Shown here: in pieces, positions 36,324-45,392 of the stretch | Layout: every line of letters begins with the position of its first letter | Position numbering within the stretch: position 1 is the stretch's first letter | From: Leptolyngbya sp. NIES-2104 | GTDB lineage: Bacteria; Cyanobacteriota; Cyanobacteriia; Leptolyngbyales; Leptolyngbyaceae | Assembly (NCBI RefSeq): GCF_001485215.1 | Contig: NZ_BBWW01000001.1 | Location: forward strand, 1,984,001-2,048,000 | Reading direction: 5' to 3' | Length of the DNA: 64,000 nucleotides | The notes under the pieces: model-generated | What the model saw: the letters and a program-made list of their open reading frames with translations, nothing else | The model's database searches: none | Told to the model about the DNA's origin: nothing | Made by a program: the position numbers and the translations under genes

Positions 36324-36680
36324 ATGATTCGAGCACTTGAAAAGCCAGTCTCAACCAAAGCGCAAACACTCAGCCAGAAAATTCATGCTGCGCTGGAATT
36401 TGCCAAGACTCTACCGACACAAGACTGTGTAGCAGAAATTAGAATCAGTCTTGCAGCGATTCAAGCTTATTGTGAAACGATCGAGAAAATATTCATCGTC
36501 GTTGAAGAGCGAATTACCTGCAATCAGCATGATTTAAGCGGCTCTTCACAGGATCAAGCAACGCTCTTTCGCGGACCTTGCAAAGATGCGTCTGTTGCGA
36601 TCTGTATTACCGATCGCGGTTCTTTGCTCTACCGCAATAGTAACGAATGGCAAATTTACCGGAATGCAGGCGATCTCTAA
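36324..36680 (+). CDS. Small hypothetical protein (118 aa)
   Basis: Not recognised. A soluble, mainly helical protein (SQKIHAALEFAKTLPTQDCVAEIRISLAAIQAYCETIEKI) with a beta-like C-terminal end (SVAICITDRGSLLYRNSNEWQIYRN). The ATG at 36324 is preceded by ACGGAG; an upstream in-frame GTG/ATG extension would overlap the small ORF before it. It is the last gene of the rightward group that follows the RTX gene. Confidence 0.55.
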   Translation: MIRALEKPVSTKAQTLSQKIHAALEFAKTLPTQDCVAEIRISLAAIQAYCETIEKIFIVVEERITCNQHDLSGSSQDQATLFRGPCKDASVAICITDRGSLLYRNSNEWQIYRNAGDL

Positions 36681-36699
36681 CCTGCATTCCATTGGGTGC

Positions 36700-37524
36700 T
36701 TACAGATCTAAGTGATCTGCATAAACTAATCGGGTTGCCGATCGCAGTTCAAACAACAAGTATTCCTCCATCACACTCCAGAAAAACGCCCGCAGCGTCT
36801 TTCTTCGAGCTTCACTAGGAATCGTATAGTGAAAGGGTGAATCACATGTGTTCAGCTTGGCTAAATGACTTTCGCAACCACAGCCATGCTCAAAGAAGTA
36901 ACCATGCTGACTTGAAATACTGTCGATCAATCTTCTCAGCATCGACACATAGCCACCATGTAAAATCGCATCGAACTTACGAGCAACATCAAGATCTTGC
37001 TCACTAAAGCGAAACGATCGGACTTCAAACAAGTTCGATCGTTTTAGCGGATGCAAAAATGTCCAATAGAAAGTCGCAGGAACATCGTAGCCCAGTTCAT
37101 CAAACAGAGCACTGACAATCTCAACTAATGCAGTGCATTCTTTCTGCTGAGTGTCGCGGGTATAAACCGCTGCACGAATTTGCTCAATATCTGGATAGTT
37201 TTCTGGTAAAAATGCCTCCCCGAAATGGGTGACGGCTTCCCAGGCTAATCGTCCATTTCCTTCACAGTACGCATTCTTGAGATGCTGACTGTCGGAGCGC
37301 TCTGTAAAAAGAATGCTGCCTTGTTGATTCTTTGCTAGAAAAACTTGCGCCATTGCGGTATACACACGCGGTTCGCTCATCCAGCTTCCTGCGGCGATCC
37401 GCTGCCAGCTTTTGGGCATTGCAGCTAACGGAACGGCGGGTTCACCTGCGATCGTCGTTAAAGCCGTTTGGGAGATTGCAACCATTTGCATCGAAAATCC
37501 TCCACTTGATACAGTTTCGGTCAT
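36700..37524 (-). CDS. Unrecognised protein with a C-terminal His/Cys-rich segment
   Basis: About 275 residues, no recognised family, no signal peptide. It has a mixed N-terminal half (AGSWMSEPRVYTAMAQVFLA) and a helical C-terminal half with HGCGCESHLAKLNTC (about 228-242), which could bind a metal. The start is uncertain: 37524 (MTETVSSGG) is chosen, and later in-frame Met codons at MQMVAIS are alternatives. The neighbouring gene upstream on the same strand ends 67 bp away. Confidence 0.6.
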   Translation of the reverse strand: MTETVSSGGFSMQMVAISQTALTTIAGEPAVPLAAMPKSWQRIAAGSWMSEPRVYTAMAQVFLAKNQQGSILFTERSDSQHLKNAYCEGNGRLAWEAVTHFGEAFLPENYPDIEQIRAAVYTRDTQQKECTALVEIVSALFDELGYDVPATFYWTFLHPLKRSNLFEVRSFRFSEQDLDVARKFDAILHGGYVSMLRRLIDSISSQHGYFFEHGCGCESHLAKLNTCDSPFHYTIPSEARRKTLRAFFWSVMEEYLLFELRSATRLVYADHLDL

Positions 37525-37591
37525 TTCAATTCTTGAATTCTCAAGAACCTCCCTATTGAAGCATTGGATCGAGATGCTGTATACCCGTGTG

Positions 37592-38935
37592 TTAAGTTTT
37601 TGCAGCTTTGGAAAAATCAACGCCGAACAGCTTTTTTAACACGATCGCTGGATCAGTCTGCGGCAAACTCATCTCAATAAACAGCGTATGTGCAAGTTTT
37701 AACTGTGCTGCACTGTATTGTCTTCGATTTTGCGACTGAGACACTGCTAAGCTCAAATCATGAAACCATCGCATCAAAACAGGCAGAGAGTTTTCTAATA
37801 CGATCGTGCCTGATTCAGGCGTAAACCGCAAAATTCGCCGCTTAAATCGAGCATTCATCAAGGTGTAGCTTCCCGCATCTTGATGAATTTCCCACCTTGA
37901 TTGGGGCATTGCTTTCTCGCTCCAAGCCACCCACAACCGAATCCGCTTTAGAATGCCGTCTGCATCACTTTGATTCGACAGGTGAAAGGTCAAGAGTTTT
38001 GGCTGTACTTCCAATACTCGACGCTGCGGCTCATCTGAAATCCCTTCATTGGGAAACGGTGAAGCGATCGACTCTGGGCGTGACGGCGCTTCCATATCGA
38101 AGTTAGGCGACGAATCAACGGTCGGTAGCGGTTCAGCCACCGAGGTCGGCAGAGCGCCACGAGATGACACAGAGAGTTCGGGGGAAAGCTCGATCGCTTT
38201 GACTTCCCAGCGATAGCGATCGAGTTCGCCGCCCTCGTACATACATTTCGGAAAGGGATAAGTTTGCTTAGAGAGTGGTTGATAGGTTTGGGGGTTGAGA
38301 TACTCTAAATGGAGTTGAATATCGGGAACATCATTTTGCTGTTTATCAAAGGTGTAATCGGGTGGAGGCGGCTCTAGACAAATCAGGCGAACCGTTTGGA
38401 CTAGACCAGGAGTTTTGCTATCTCGAAGTTCAAAAACGTTATACGGTGGATTAAAGATCAAGCGTTCTTCTGTGTCAAGAAAGTAAGACAATGTACAGCC
38501 TTGAGGAACGTGGAACAATGCGCCGATATATCGATCGAGCTTTGGTTTTCGTCGTCTCAGATACACAAAGTATTGCGTCGGCTCGGTGAGTCCGCGTGTT
38601 TGATAGCTGTAGTCTTTTTTGAGCAACAGACGGGTATTGTGTTCGATCGCACTGGTTCCGGGGCGATGCCGACTGCCGATTTCTTTTAGTCCAAATTCAA
38701 CGATCGCTTGAATGTGATCGGATTCAAGCTGGGCAATGAGCTTGCGGATTAAAGCGACTTTAGCTTTAGGTGAAAGCTGGGCTGCCTGGCTCAGCAGGGC
38801 AGTTGAATTCGAGGTTGAGTCTTCCGCATCAAGTCCAGACTGAAGAAGTTCCTCGTTCGCCGCATCAACTTCTGGCTTAATTGTTGCGTTTGTCAGCCGC
38901 TCTTCAATGTCCGCTTCGGGAACTTCACGACTCAT
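37592..38935 (-). CDS. Large hypothetical cyanobacterial protein (447 aa)
   Basis: Not recognised. From ATG 38935 (MSREVPEADIEERL) it has an acidic N-terminus, a helical segment with LSPKAKVALIRKLIAQLESDHIQAI (about 55-80), a beta-rich central part (QYFVYLRRRKPKLDRYIGALFHV), a proline/serine-rich linker (about 265-310) and a C-terminal domain containing WEIHQDAGSYTLMNARFKRR. No signal or TM segment. The 288-bp upstream gap to the PAS protein gene is AT-rich with no gene. Confidence 0.65.
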   Translation of the reverse strand: MSREVPEADIEERLTNATIKPEVDAANEELLQSGLDAEDSTSNSTALLSQAAQLSPKAKVALIRKLIAQLESDHIQAIVEFGLKEIGSRHRPGTSAIEHNTRLLLKKDYSYQTRGLTEPTQYFVYLRRRKPKLDRYIGALFHVPQGCTLSYFLDTEERLIFNPPYNVFELRDSKTPGLVQTVRLICLEPPPPDYTFDKQQNDVPDIQLHLEYLNPQTYQPLSKQTYPFPKCMYEGGELDRYRWEVKAIELSPELSVSSRGALPTSVAEPLPTVDSSPNFDMEAPSRPESIASPFPNEGISDEPQRRVLEVQPKLLTFHLSNQSDADGILKRIRLWVAWSEKAMPQSRWEIHQDAGSYTLMNARFKRRILRFTPESGTIVLENSLPVLMRWFHDLSLAVSQSQNRRQYSAAQLKLAHTLFIEMSLPQTDPAIVLKKLFGVDFSKAAKT

Positions 38936-39223
38936 AGTTAAGGCGAATGAATGGTTGGGGCAAAGCACTAGGGAACTAACAATCTGTCAGCAACTTGTTG
39001 GTCAAATCGCTCACATTACAAACCATTTCGTTTGCAATAAACTCATTTTATCCTAAAGCTTTCTAAATCTAGGGGGGTTCGATAAAAGATTAGACGAAGA
39101 TGAGGACTGATTTATGAAGGCTTGATGAGAGGCAAATAATAAACATCACGCAAAAAAAGCCAGAATGTGAATCATTTCTGACTTTTAATCAATTAGATGA
39201 TGTGTGATATTTTTGACACGTTT

Positions 39224-40738
39224 CTAATCAGATAGCTCAGCTTTAATCGGTTCTCGATCGCTCATCTCTAATAGCAGTCCATCTAAACACAATAGGTAGC
39301 CATTTTGATTAAAAATTCCTTGCTTTCGTTCAGTCACCCAGCGAATTGCACCATTCGCATCGATGATTCGATACTCAATGGAATGCGGATGGCGATCGAG
39401 GATCGTTCGCATTAACGAATCTTTCAAAATAATAATGTCATCGGGATGCACAATGCTCAAATAAGATCGGATTTGATTGTTGACAAAGACCGAGGCTGGA
39501 TATCCAGTAATTGCTTGAATTTTGTCGCTAACAAACTGCATCATGTAACTAGAATCACATCGAAATGCCACACCCATACTGTTAACAATCAGCGATCTAA
39601 ATTTCTCCTCATTCTCTCTTAGTTCAATTTCTAACGCTTTACGATCGGTGATATTATGACCGCTCATCATGACCCCATCCATCTCCAGCGTTGAGGGAAA
39701 TCGTTGACCCTGAATCGCCAGCGCGACCCATCGATTGGATTTGGCTCTCCACCACCATTCAACTCCAGACGGGTTCGTCTGAATATTGTTGCTCCACAAT
39801 TGCAAAGCCAGATCAATTTCATTTAAATTAGTGGGATGAATTAGCTCTTTAATTTGGCGACCGAGCAATTCCTCAGATTGATATCCCAAGAGGCTTTCTA
39901 CCGCAGGACTGATGTAAATAATTTGTCCGCTGTAACTAGTTTGAATAAATAAATAAGGGCTATTTAAGAATAGCGTTTTCCATTTTTCTTCGGTTCTGAC
40001 CAGTGTGCTGTATATCTTTTTATTCTCGGTAATATCTTCTAATATCACGGCGAAAAATTGGGATTCAGATGGCTTCGTCAAGACTTCGATCGATGAAACA
40101 CTCAGATTCACCCAAATCATTCCATTGTTTTTAGTAATCAGCCGTTTCTCGATCGTGTAAAACCCAATCAATCCGTCCAGTAAATTCCGCTTTGACTGCT
40201 CATCGCTGCTTCGATCTTCTGGGTGCACAAATTCTTCAAGATTAATCGCTTCTTGTGTATCTGCTCCCAGTAAATTCAGTAGGTTTTCATTACACTGAAT
40301 CACATCTCCGCTTAAATTAATTAATGCAGTTGCAAGGTTCAGATGTGCCGATTGTAAAATTGCTTTCTCGTAGGCTTCAGTAAGATTACGAGTGTCGCTC
40401 TTTTCGATTGTCAAAAACATTAATTTTGAATTTTGATCAAATTCTAGGGAACATTCTAAAGTCTCCTTTACGTCTTTCATCTCAATTGTGAATTGAACGG
40501 CTTCTCCTTGCGAAGCTCGCTGCCAAAATTTCGCTAATTTCGAGCGAAATTCAGACCGAAAACAATCGAAAAAGTTAGCTTGATTTGCTTGAGTTTGTAG
40601 CAGATTTAAGAAGCTTTGGCTGATGTAAACTCTTTCGCCTCGATCGTTGTAAACGCAAATCGGTTTTAGCGATCGCTCTAGAAACGCGGTCAGTTGATGA
40701 GTTTGAAGCTCAGAAGCTTTCCAAAATGGTGAGATCAT
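39224..40738 (-). CDS. Multi-PAS protein without an output domain
   Basis: 504 residues made of four PAS domains (roughly 12-120, 125-240, 245-370 with LFIQTSYSGQIIYISPAVESLLGY, and 375-500 with FRCDSSYMMQFVSDKIQAITGY) with PAC ends (ISVV-like VILEDITENKK; MSGHNITDRKALE). It ends at LLLEMSDREPIKAELSD where a kinase or GGDEF domain would normally follow; none is found in any frame downstream. Either it is a stand-alone sensory adaptor or a truncated kinase. The divergent neighbour across a 707-bp gap is a Ser/Thr kinase. Confidence 0.85.
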   Translation of the reverse strand: MISPFWKASELQTHQLTAFLERSLKPICVYNDRGERVYISQSFLNLLQTQANQANFFDCFRSEFRSKLAKFWQRASQGEAVQFTIEMKDVKETLECSLEFDQNSKLMFLTIEKSDTRNLTEAYEKAILQSAHLNLATALINLSGDVIQCNENLLNLLGADTQEAINLEEFVHPEDRSSDEQSKRNLLDGLIGFYTIEKRLITKNNGMIWVNLSVSSIEVLTKPSESQFFAVILEDITENKKIYSTLVRTEEKWKTLFLNSPYLFIQTSYSGQIIYISPAVESLLGYQSEELLGRQIKELIHPTNLNEIDLALQLWSNNIQTNPSGVEWWWRAKSNRWVALAIQGQRFPSTLEMDGVMMSGHNITDRKALEIELRENEEKFRSLIVNSMGVAFRCDSSYMMQFVSDKIQAITGYPASVFVNNQIRSYLSIVHPDDIIILKDSLMRTILDRHPHSIEYRIIDANGAIRWVTERKQGIFNQNGYLLCLDGLLLEMSDREPIKAELSD

Positions 40739-41022
40739 TGTAATGCTGTGCCAGTATCGTCGTTTTGCAATGGGGTGAGTCTGGATAAAACGCTACGAAA
40801 TATAGTGTTGTTGACTCGATTCAGTTGCACTCACTTGAGTTAGGTTGCCTCGATCGAGGAACGCTCTGGCAGTTACACCCGCACTAATACAGACTCCTGA
40901 ATCATAGAGGAGTGTGGAAGCATTCAGTTGAATGATGTTTGCGAAATCGCCCCAGTTTGGCGCGATTGCCCTGATTTAACAGTTTTAGACTCAAGGATTA
41001 TGGCTCAATCATAATCAAGCAT

Positions 41023-41046
41023 TGTGACACTTTACGGAGTGTCACA
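41023..41046. promoter_or_regulatory. 24-bp palindrome TGTGACACT-6-AGTGTCACA
   Basis: Perfect 9-bp arms around TTACGG. The outer TGTGA/TCACA halves recall CRP sites, but their spacing is 14 rather than 6. Operator or hairpin; no T run follows, so it is not an obvious terminator. Confidence 0.45.
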
Positions 41047-41096
41047 TCTTCTAGAAATCATCTCGATAAGTAATTCTACTTTTTTAGCTCAAGAAT

Positions 41097-41134
41097 TTAA
41101 TTAGAACCTAACTTTAGGATGCAGTTCTAATTAA
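41097..41134. promoter_or_regulatory. Inverted motif TTAATTAGAAC-16-GTTCTAATTAA
   Basis: Two perfectly complementary 11-bp half sites (41097-41107 and 41124-41134). Similar inverted pairs lie upstream of the CHRD/RTX gene and in the RTX/secretion divergent region. Confidence 0.5.
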
Positions 41135-41445
41135 TTTAATGATTTTTCTAAGGCAAATCTCGCAGAATATCTAGTCAAGCGCGGCATCAGTGGTTATAAT
41201 CTATGCCAGCATCTCACCATTAACTATCATTCACCCAAGCTTAAGCGACACTTTATTCACGACTCCACTTTAAGTCGCCACAGTGTTTGTAAACGGATTT
41301 AGAAACCTTACGACTTCGCTGAATCGCACGTTACGCTGCGACAAAGTTTAGAACTGCTTTAAATTGACGATCGAGCAACTTGCTCGACCCGTTTTGCAAT
41401 AAATGAATTGTGCATCTCAGCATTGTGCATTGAGGCTGATGAATT

Positions 41446-43302
41446 ATGATTGGGCAACTCTTAACCGGGCGTTACCTCATTCTGGAGAAACTAGGCACAG
41501 GAGGATTTAGCGAGACTTATCTAGCTCGTGATAAGTATCTTCCTCAGCATCCTCTCTGTGTGGTGAAACAGCTTAGACTTCCTGTACAAAGCAAACTTTC
41601 AATCGAAACCGCTCGTCAACTCTTTGAAGCAGAAGCCCATTTGCTCGGACAGCTTGGACAGAATTATGCTCAGATTCCGACGCTGTTTGCTTACGCTCAT
41701 GAGCAGGATTCGACTTACCTTGTACAGGAATACATTGAAGGTGATACACTCGCCGCTTGGGTGAACTCGCCAAAGCCATTTAGTCCGAAAAAAGCGATCG
41801 CGCTTCTCCTACAATTGCTCCCCGTCCTGAGCTACATTCATTCTCACGGTGTAATTCACTGTGATATTACGCCCAGCAATCTAATTTACCGCCGCCGAGA
41901 CAGTAAGATTGTGTTGATTGACTTCGGTGCAGCTTCTAAAACCAATGCAACTCAGCAACCTGCTCTGCTCGGAACTCCTGGCTATATTCCCGATGAACAA
42001 TGCTTAGGAATGCCTCAAATCAGCAGTGATCTCTATGCGTTGGGAATCTTGATGATTCATTTATTAACAAAAGCTGATCCCCGACAGTTCAAACAAGACT
42101 TAATTTCGGGAGAACTCGACTGGCAGCATTACCTAAAGACCTCTCTTCCAGCTAGTTTAATGATGATTCTGAACCGTTTAGTGCGAAGTCGAGTCAGCGA
42201 TCGCTATCAAGACGCTTCTGAAGTATTAGCTGATTTGAAACAATGGCGTATCTCTCAACGACCTCGACCGAATCGTCTACGCACTGTCCAAAAAGTGCTC
42301 TTACCGATGAGTGCGGCGCTATTTTGCGGTGCTCTGATCTCACAGATCCCTAAGTTAAATCAGAACTATGGTGAACAAGCGAAAAGCGCAATCTCACAAC
42401 TCGAACAGCAGATTATTCCACAGACAGAGAACCATTTAACGATGCTGCGCGAATTGTCCATGAAATCCGGGATCGATCGATTACTCATTGCTCCAAATAA
42501 GCAAGTGATGGTCAGTGTGGGTGTCGATCGTCGATTACAGTTATGGTCGTTACCGGATGGCAAGCAAACGGCAACTCTGGCAAATGATCGAGTTCCGATT
42601 ACAACACTCGTGATTAGTTCAGATAGTAGATTTTTAGTGAGTGGTCGCGAAGATGGTACACTTCAGCTTTGGGATATCAATCGGGGTCGATTGCTGCAAC
42701 AATTTACAGGGCATAAAAAATCTGTGATTGCGATCGCAATTAGTCCGGATCTCAAAATAGTGACCAGTAGTAGTAAAGACAGAACAGTTCGTCAATGGAA
42801 TCTACAAACAGGCACCTTGATTAGAACGCTCAATTCTCCTGCATCAGAAGTGAGCGCGATCGCTTATCCAGCTATTTCTGACAAACTGATCACTGCAAGC
42901 CGCGATCGCAAGCTTCAAGTTTGGAATCTCCGAGATGGACAAGTCGATCGTACATTCTCCGGACACACTGACGAGATTGTAGGACTACAGATCGTCAATG
43001 ATCACACCCTCATTAGCTTTGGTAAAGACCGAGGAATGATGTGGGATTTAAAGCGTGAAACGCTTGCCCAAGTGCTACCAGAAGCATCTGCCAACTCAAT
43101 TTTAGTGTCTAAATGTAAGCGCAACATTATGACAGTTCATAGTAACGGGAGTATTCGCGCTTGGATTCCAAAAGATGGACAGCTTGTGATGCAAGAGACG
43201 GGTAAGCTGGACAATCCAAAGAACGTCGCATTTAGCCCAGCTCATGACTACCTCGTGAGTTGGAATGCAGATCAACGGTTACGCTTCTGGCAAATTCACT
43301 AA
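41446..43302 (+). CDS. Ser/Thr protein kinase with C-terminal WD40 repeats
   Basis: A 618-residue Hanks-type kinase. Kinase domain about 10-268: glycine loop LGTGGFSETYLARD, lysine in VVKQL, catalytic loop HCDITPSNLIY (HCD in place of the usual HRD, aspartate kept), DFGAASK, and GTPGYIPDEQ. A single TM helix (about 284-302) precedes a beta-propeller of WD40 repeats (about 335-618; VSVGVDRRLQLWSL, VSGREDGTLQLWDI, TSSSKDRTVRQWNL, ITASRDRKLQVWNL). It probably senses envelope signals through the propeller and phosphorylates a cytoplasmic target; an FHA-domain reductase lies two genes downstream. The TAA stop is the target duplication of a MITE. Confidence 0.94.
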   Translation: MIGQLLTGRYLILEKLGTGGFSETYLARDKYLPQHPLCVVKQLRLPVQSKLSIETARQLFEAEAHLLGQLGQNYAQIPTLFAYAHEQDSTYLVQEYIEGDTLAAWVNSPKPFSPKKAIALLLQLLPVLSYIHSHGVIHCDITPSNLIYRRRDSKIVLIDFGAASKTNATQQPALLGTPGYIPDEQCLGMPQISSDLYALGILMIHLLTKADPRQFKQDLISGELDWQHYLKTSLPASLMMILNRLVRSRVSDRYQDASEVLADLKQWRISQRPRPNRLRTVQKVLLPMSAALFCGALISQIPKLNQNYGEQAKSAISQLEQQIIPQTENHLTMLRELSMKSGIDRLLIAPNKQVMVSVGVDRRLQLWSLPDGKQTATLANDRVPITTLVISSDSRFLVSGREDGTLQLWDINRGRLLQQFTGHKKSVIAIAISPDLKIVTSSSKDRTVRQWNLQTGTLIRTLNSPASEVSAIAYPAISDKLITASRDRKLQVWNLRDGQVDRTFSGHTDEIVGLQIVNDHTLISFGKDRGMMWDLKRETLAQVLPEASANSILVSKCKRNIMTVHSNGSIRAWIPKDGQLVMQETGKLDNPKNVAFSPAHDYLVSWNADQRLRFWQIH

Positions 43303-43510
43303 GAGGATGTTTGAAAAGTTGTCGTTCGTTACAACGCCCCGCCCTGAAATGAATTTCGGGCTAATCGGTGAAAGTCCTTTGCCAAGGACTAAGAAACTGA
43401 AACTGGCTCCCAGTCTACTTCAGTAGACTTTCCACGATTAGCCCGAAATTCCATTTCAGGGCGGGAGGCAATCGAAGCGAAGAGACTTTCTATACTTTTC
43501 AAACACCCTC
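43303..43510. repeat. Palindromic MITE at the kinase stop codon, target duplication TAA
   Basis: 208 bp between GAGGATGTTTGAAAAG and (reverse complement) GAGGGTGTTTGAAAAG; the right end is identical over 16 bp to the right end of the IS at 18652. TAA flanks both sides (43300-43302, which is the kinase stop, and 43511-43513). Hairpins: CCCTGAAAT/ATTTCGGG, AGTCCTTT/CAAGGACT, AGTCTACT/AGTAGACT and mirror. Confidence 0.9.
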
Positions 43511-43664
43511 TAACAGCGTTTGATCAATTAGCAATGTTCTTTCTACGATTCAAAGTTTCTCAAAATGGGAATTTAGGGGGCGAAGAATCTATCGCATCAA
43601 CAGATTGATTGGGTATTACCCCTGACTTCTCATTGCTATGTACTGCTCCAAGAGGCAAAACTCT

Positions 43665-45359
43665 ATGCTGCATCAAGTTCCCGAAAAGACCATGCACCGC
43701 GTTCGCTGGTTGTTGACGCTCGGCTGGCTATTGTTAATCGCATCGCTGTTCTACGACCCCATCACACCCGCATTCACTGATCCTGGAAATCTCGCCAGTC
43801 CATTTCATGTAAACCTGCAACAGTGCATTAAAGTTCGAGAAACTTGCCTACCACAATCTTCGTTCTCAATGAGTGCTTTGATTTGGTGGGCGATGATTGT
43901 TCCTTGTGGGATCTTTATCTTGTTAGTGTTGGGGCACGAATTCTGGCGGCGAATTTGTCCGCTGTCGTTCCTTTCTCAAGTGCCACGTGCGTTAGGAATT
44001 CAACGACGGCGAAAAGTGGTCGATCGTACCACTGGAGAAATGCGGCGCGAAGTCGTCACCATTAGTGAGCAGTCCTGGCTCGGACGAAATCATCTCTATG
44101 TTCAGTTTGGGCTATTTGTTCTCGGCTTAGGACTACGAATTCTCTATGTGAACTCCGATCGCTTTTCGCTAGGAGTATTCCTGCTTGCTACCATTTGCTG
44201 TGCGATGCTGATCGGTTATTTGTATGCTGGGAAAAGCTGGTGTCAGTATTTCTGTCCGATGGCTCCGGTGCAGATGGTTTATACCGGACCTCGATCGCTC
44301 TTTGGTAGCCAAAATCATCTCAGACCTGCATCTGCTATCACGCAATCGATGTGCCGTACTGTTGATTCTCAGACGAATCGAGAACAAAGTGCCTGTGTGG
44401 GTTGTAAAGCGGCTTGCCTTGATATTGATGCAGAAAAAAGCTATTGGACTGAGTTGAATAAACCAGGTCGTAGACTGGTGCAGTACGGATATTTAGGCAT
44501 GGTGATTGCATTTTATCTCTACTATTTCCTTTATGCCGGAAACTGGGATTACTATTTTACGGGCGCATGGACACACGAGGATGATCAGGTTAAAAATGTC
44601 TTGGACATAGGCTTTTATCTTTATCATCATGCGATCCCGATTCCAAAAGCGATCGCAGTTTTCATCACTTTTGCTGTTCTGATTGCGATCACATTCAGCT
44701 TAGGAATGATCTTAGAAAAGTTCTGCCGCAAACTTCCAACTCACAAAGGTCGAACGATTTCTAAAGAACAAGCTCAGCATTTAGCTTTTACGATTTTTAC
44801 GATCGCGTCATTCTGGACATTTTTCTCTTATGGTGCGCGTCCTTCTCTGAATCGATTGCCAACGTATCCTTTATTAGCGTTCAACGCATTGATTGTTCTG
44901 GTGGGTTCACTTTGGCTCTACCGCACTCTGCGCCGGACTCGCAGCCAATACGAGCGGGAGAACATGGCAATCAGCTTGCGAAAACAACTTCAGAAGCTCC
45001 CGATCGATCGGAGTTTGCTAGAAGGTCGATCGATCGATGAACTGACCCCCGATGAAATCTATACGCTGGTTAAAGTACTGCAAGGCGTTTCGCAACAAGT
45101 TCGACTACAAACTTATAGTGATGTTGTTCTCGATTTACTGCGACAACAAACAGTAACCGCTTCTGGCAGCTTTGAGTTTTGCCGTCAACTGAGACAAGAA
45201 CTTCAGATTACTGATGCTGAACATTTCTCGACGATCGAAGCGATCGCGCTGCACAGTCCAGAAATTTTATCTGCTGCACAGCCTCCTGTAGCAGAACTTC
45301 ACACTGCGACCACGGTGGCACGAACGATCGCGAAACCTTCCAAACGCTTTAATCAATAA
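43665..45359 (+). CDS. Membrane polyferredoxin (NapH/NosR/CcoG-like) 4Fe-4S protein
   Basis: About 564 residues with some six to eight TM helices (e.g. WLLTLGWLLLIASLF, IWWAMIVPCGIFILLVLG, YVQFGLFVLGLGLRILYV, YGYLGMVIAFYLYYFLYAG). Iron-sulfur motifs characteristic of NapH/NosR-type proteins: RRICPLSFL, SWCQYFCPMAPVQ and CVGCKAACLDID. The C-terminal 150 residues are soluble and helical and are unlike classical NapH. It probably moves electrons across or along the membrane. ATG 43665 follows AGAGG; ATG 43638 is the alternative. The FHA-reductase gene begins 33 bp downstream, so the two are likely redox partners. Confidence 0.85.
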   Translation: MLHQVPEKTMHRVRWLLTLGWLLLIASLFYDPITPAFTDPGNLASPFHVNLQQCIKVRETCLPQSSFSMSALIWWAMIVPCGIFILLVLGHEFWRRICPLSFLSQVPRALGIQRRRKVVDRTTGEMRREVVTISEQSWLGRNHLYVQFGLFVLGLGLRILYVNSDRFSLGVFLLATICCAMLIGYLYAGKSWCQYFCPMAPVQMVYTGPRSLFGSQNHLRPASAITQSMCRTVDSQTNREQSACVGCKAACLDIDAEKSYWTELNKPGRRLVQYGYLGMVIAFYLYYFLYAGNWDYYFTGAWTHEDDQVKNVLDIGFYLYHHAIPIPKAIAVFITFAVLIAITFSLGMILEKFCRKLPTHKGRTISKEQAQHLAFTIFTIASFWTFFSYGARPSLNRLPTYPLLAFNALIVLVGSLWLYRTLRRTRSQYERENMAISLRKQLQKLPIDRSLLEGRSIDELTPDEIYTLVKVLQGVSQQVRLQTYSDVVLDLLRQQTVTASGSFEFCRQLRQELQITDAEHFSTIEAIALHSPEILSAAQPPVAELHTATTVARTIAKPSKRFNQ

Positions 45360-45392
45360 TCTCGCTGTTCAGGATAAAAGAGGCGATGCCCC

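Larger units (their letters stand above)
40739..41445. other. 707-bp gene-free divergent region
   Basis: No gene is visible. It contains a perfect palindrome (41023-41046), an inverted TTAATTAGAAC motif (41097-41134) and an extended -10-like TGGTTATAAT at 41191-41200, all upstream of the Ser/Thr kinase gene. Confidence 0.6.

Noticed and set aside
41023-41046. CRP/SyCRP1 site reading of the TGTGA...TCACA palindrome
   Set aside because: CRP sites have a 6-bp spacer; here the two pentamers are 14 bp apart.
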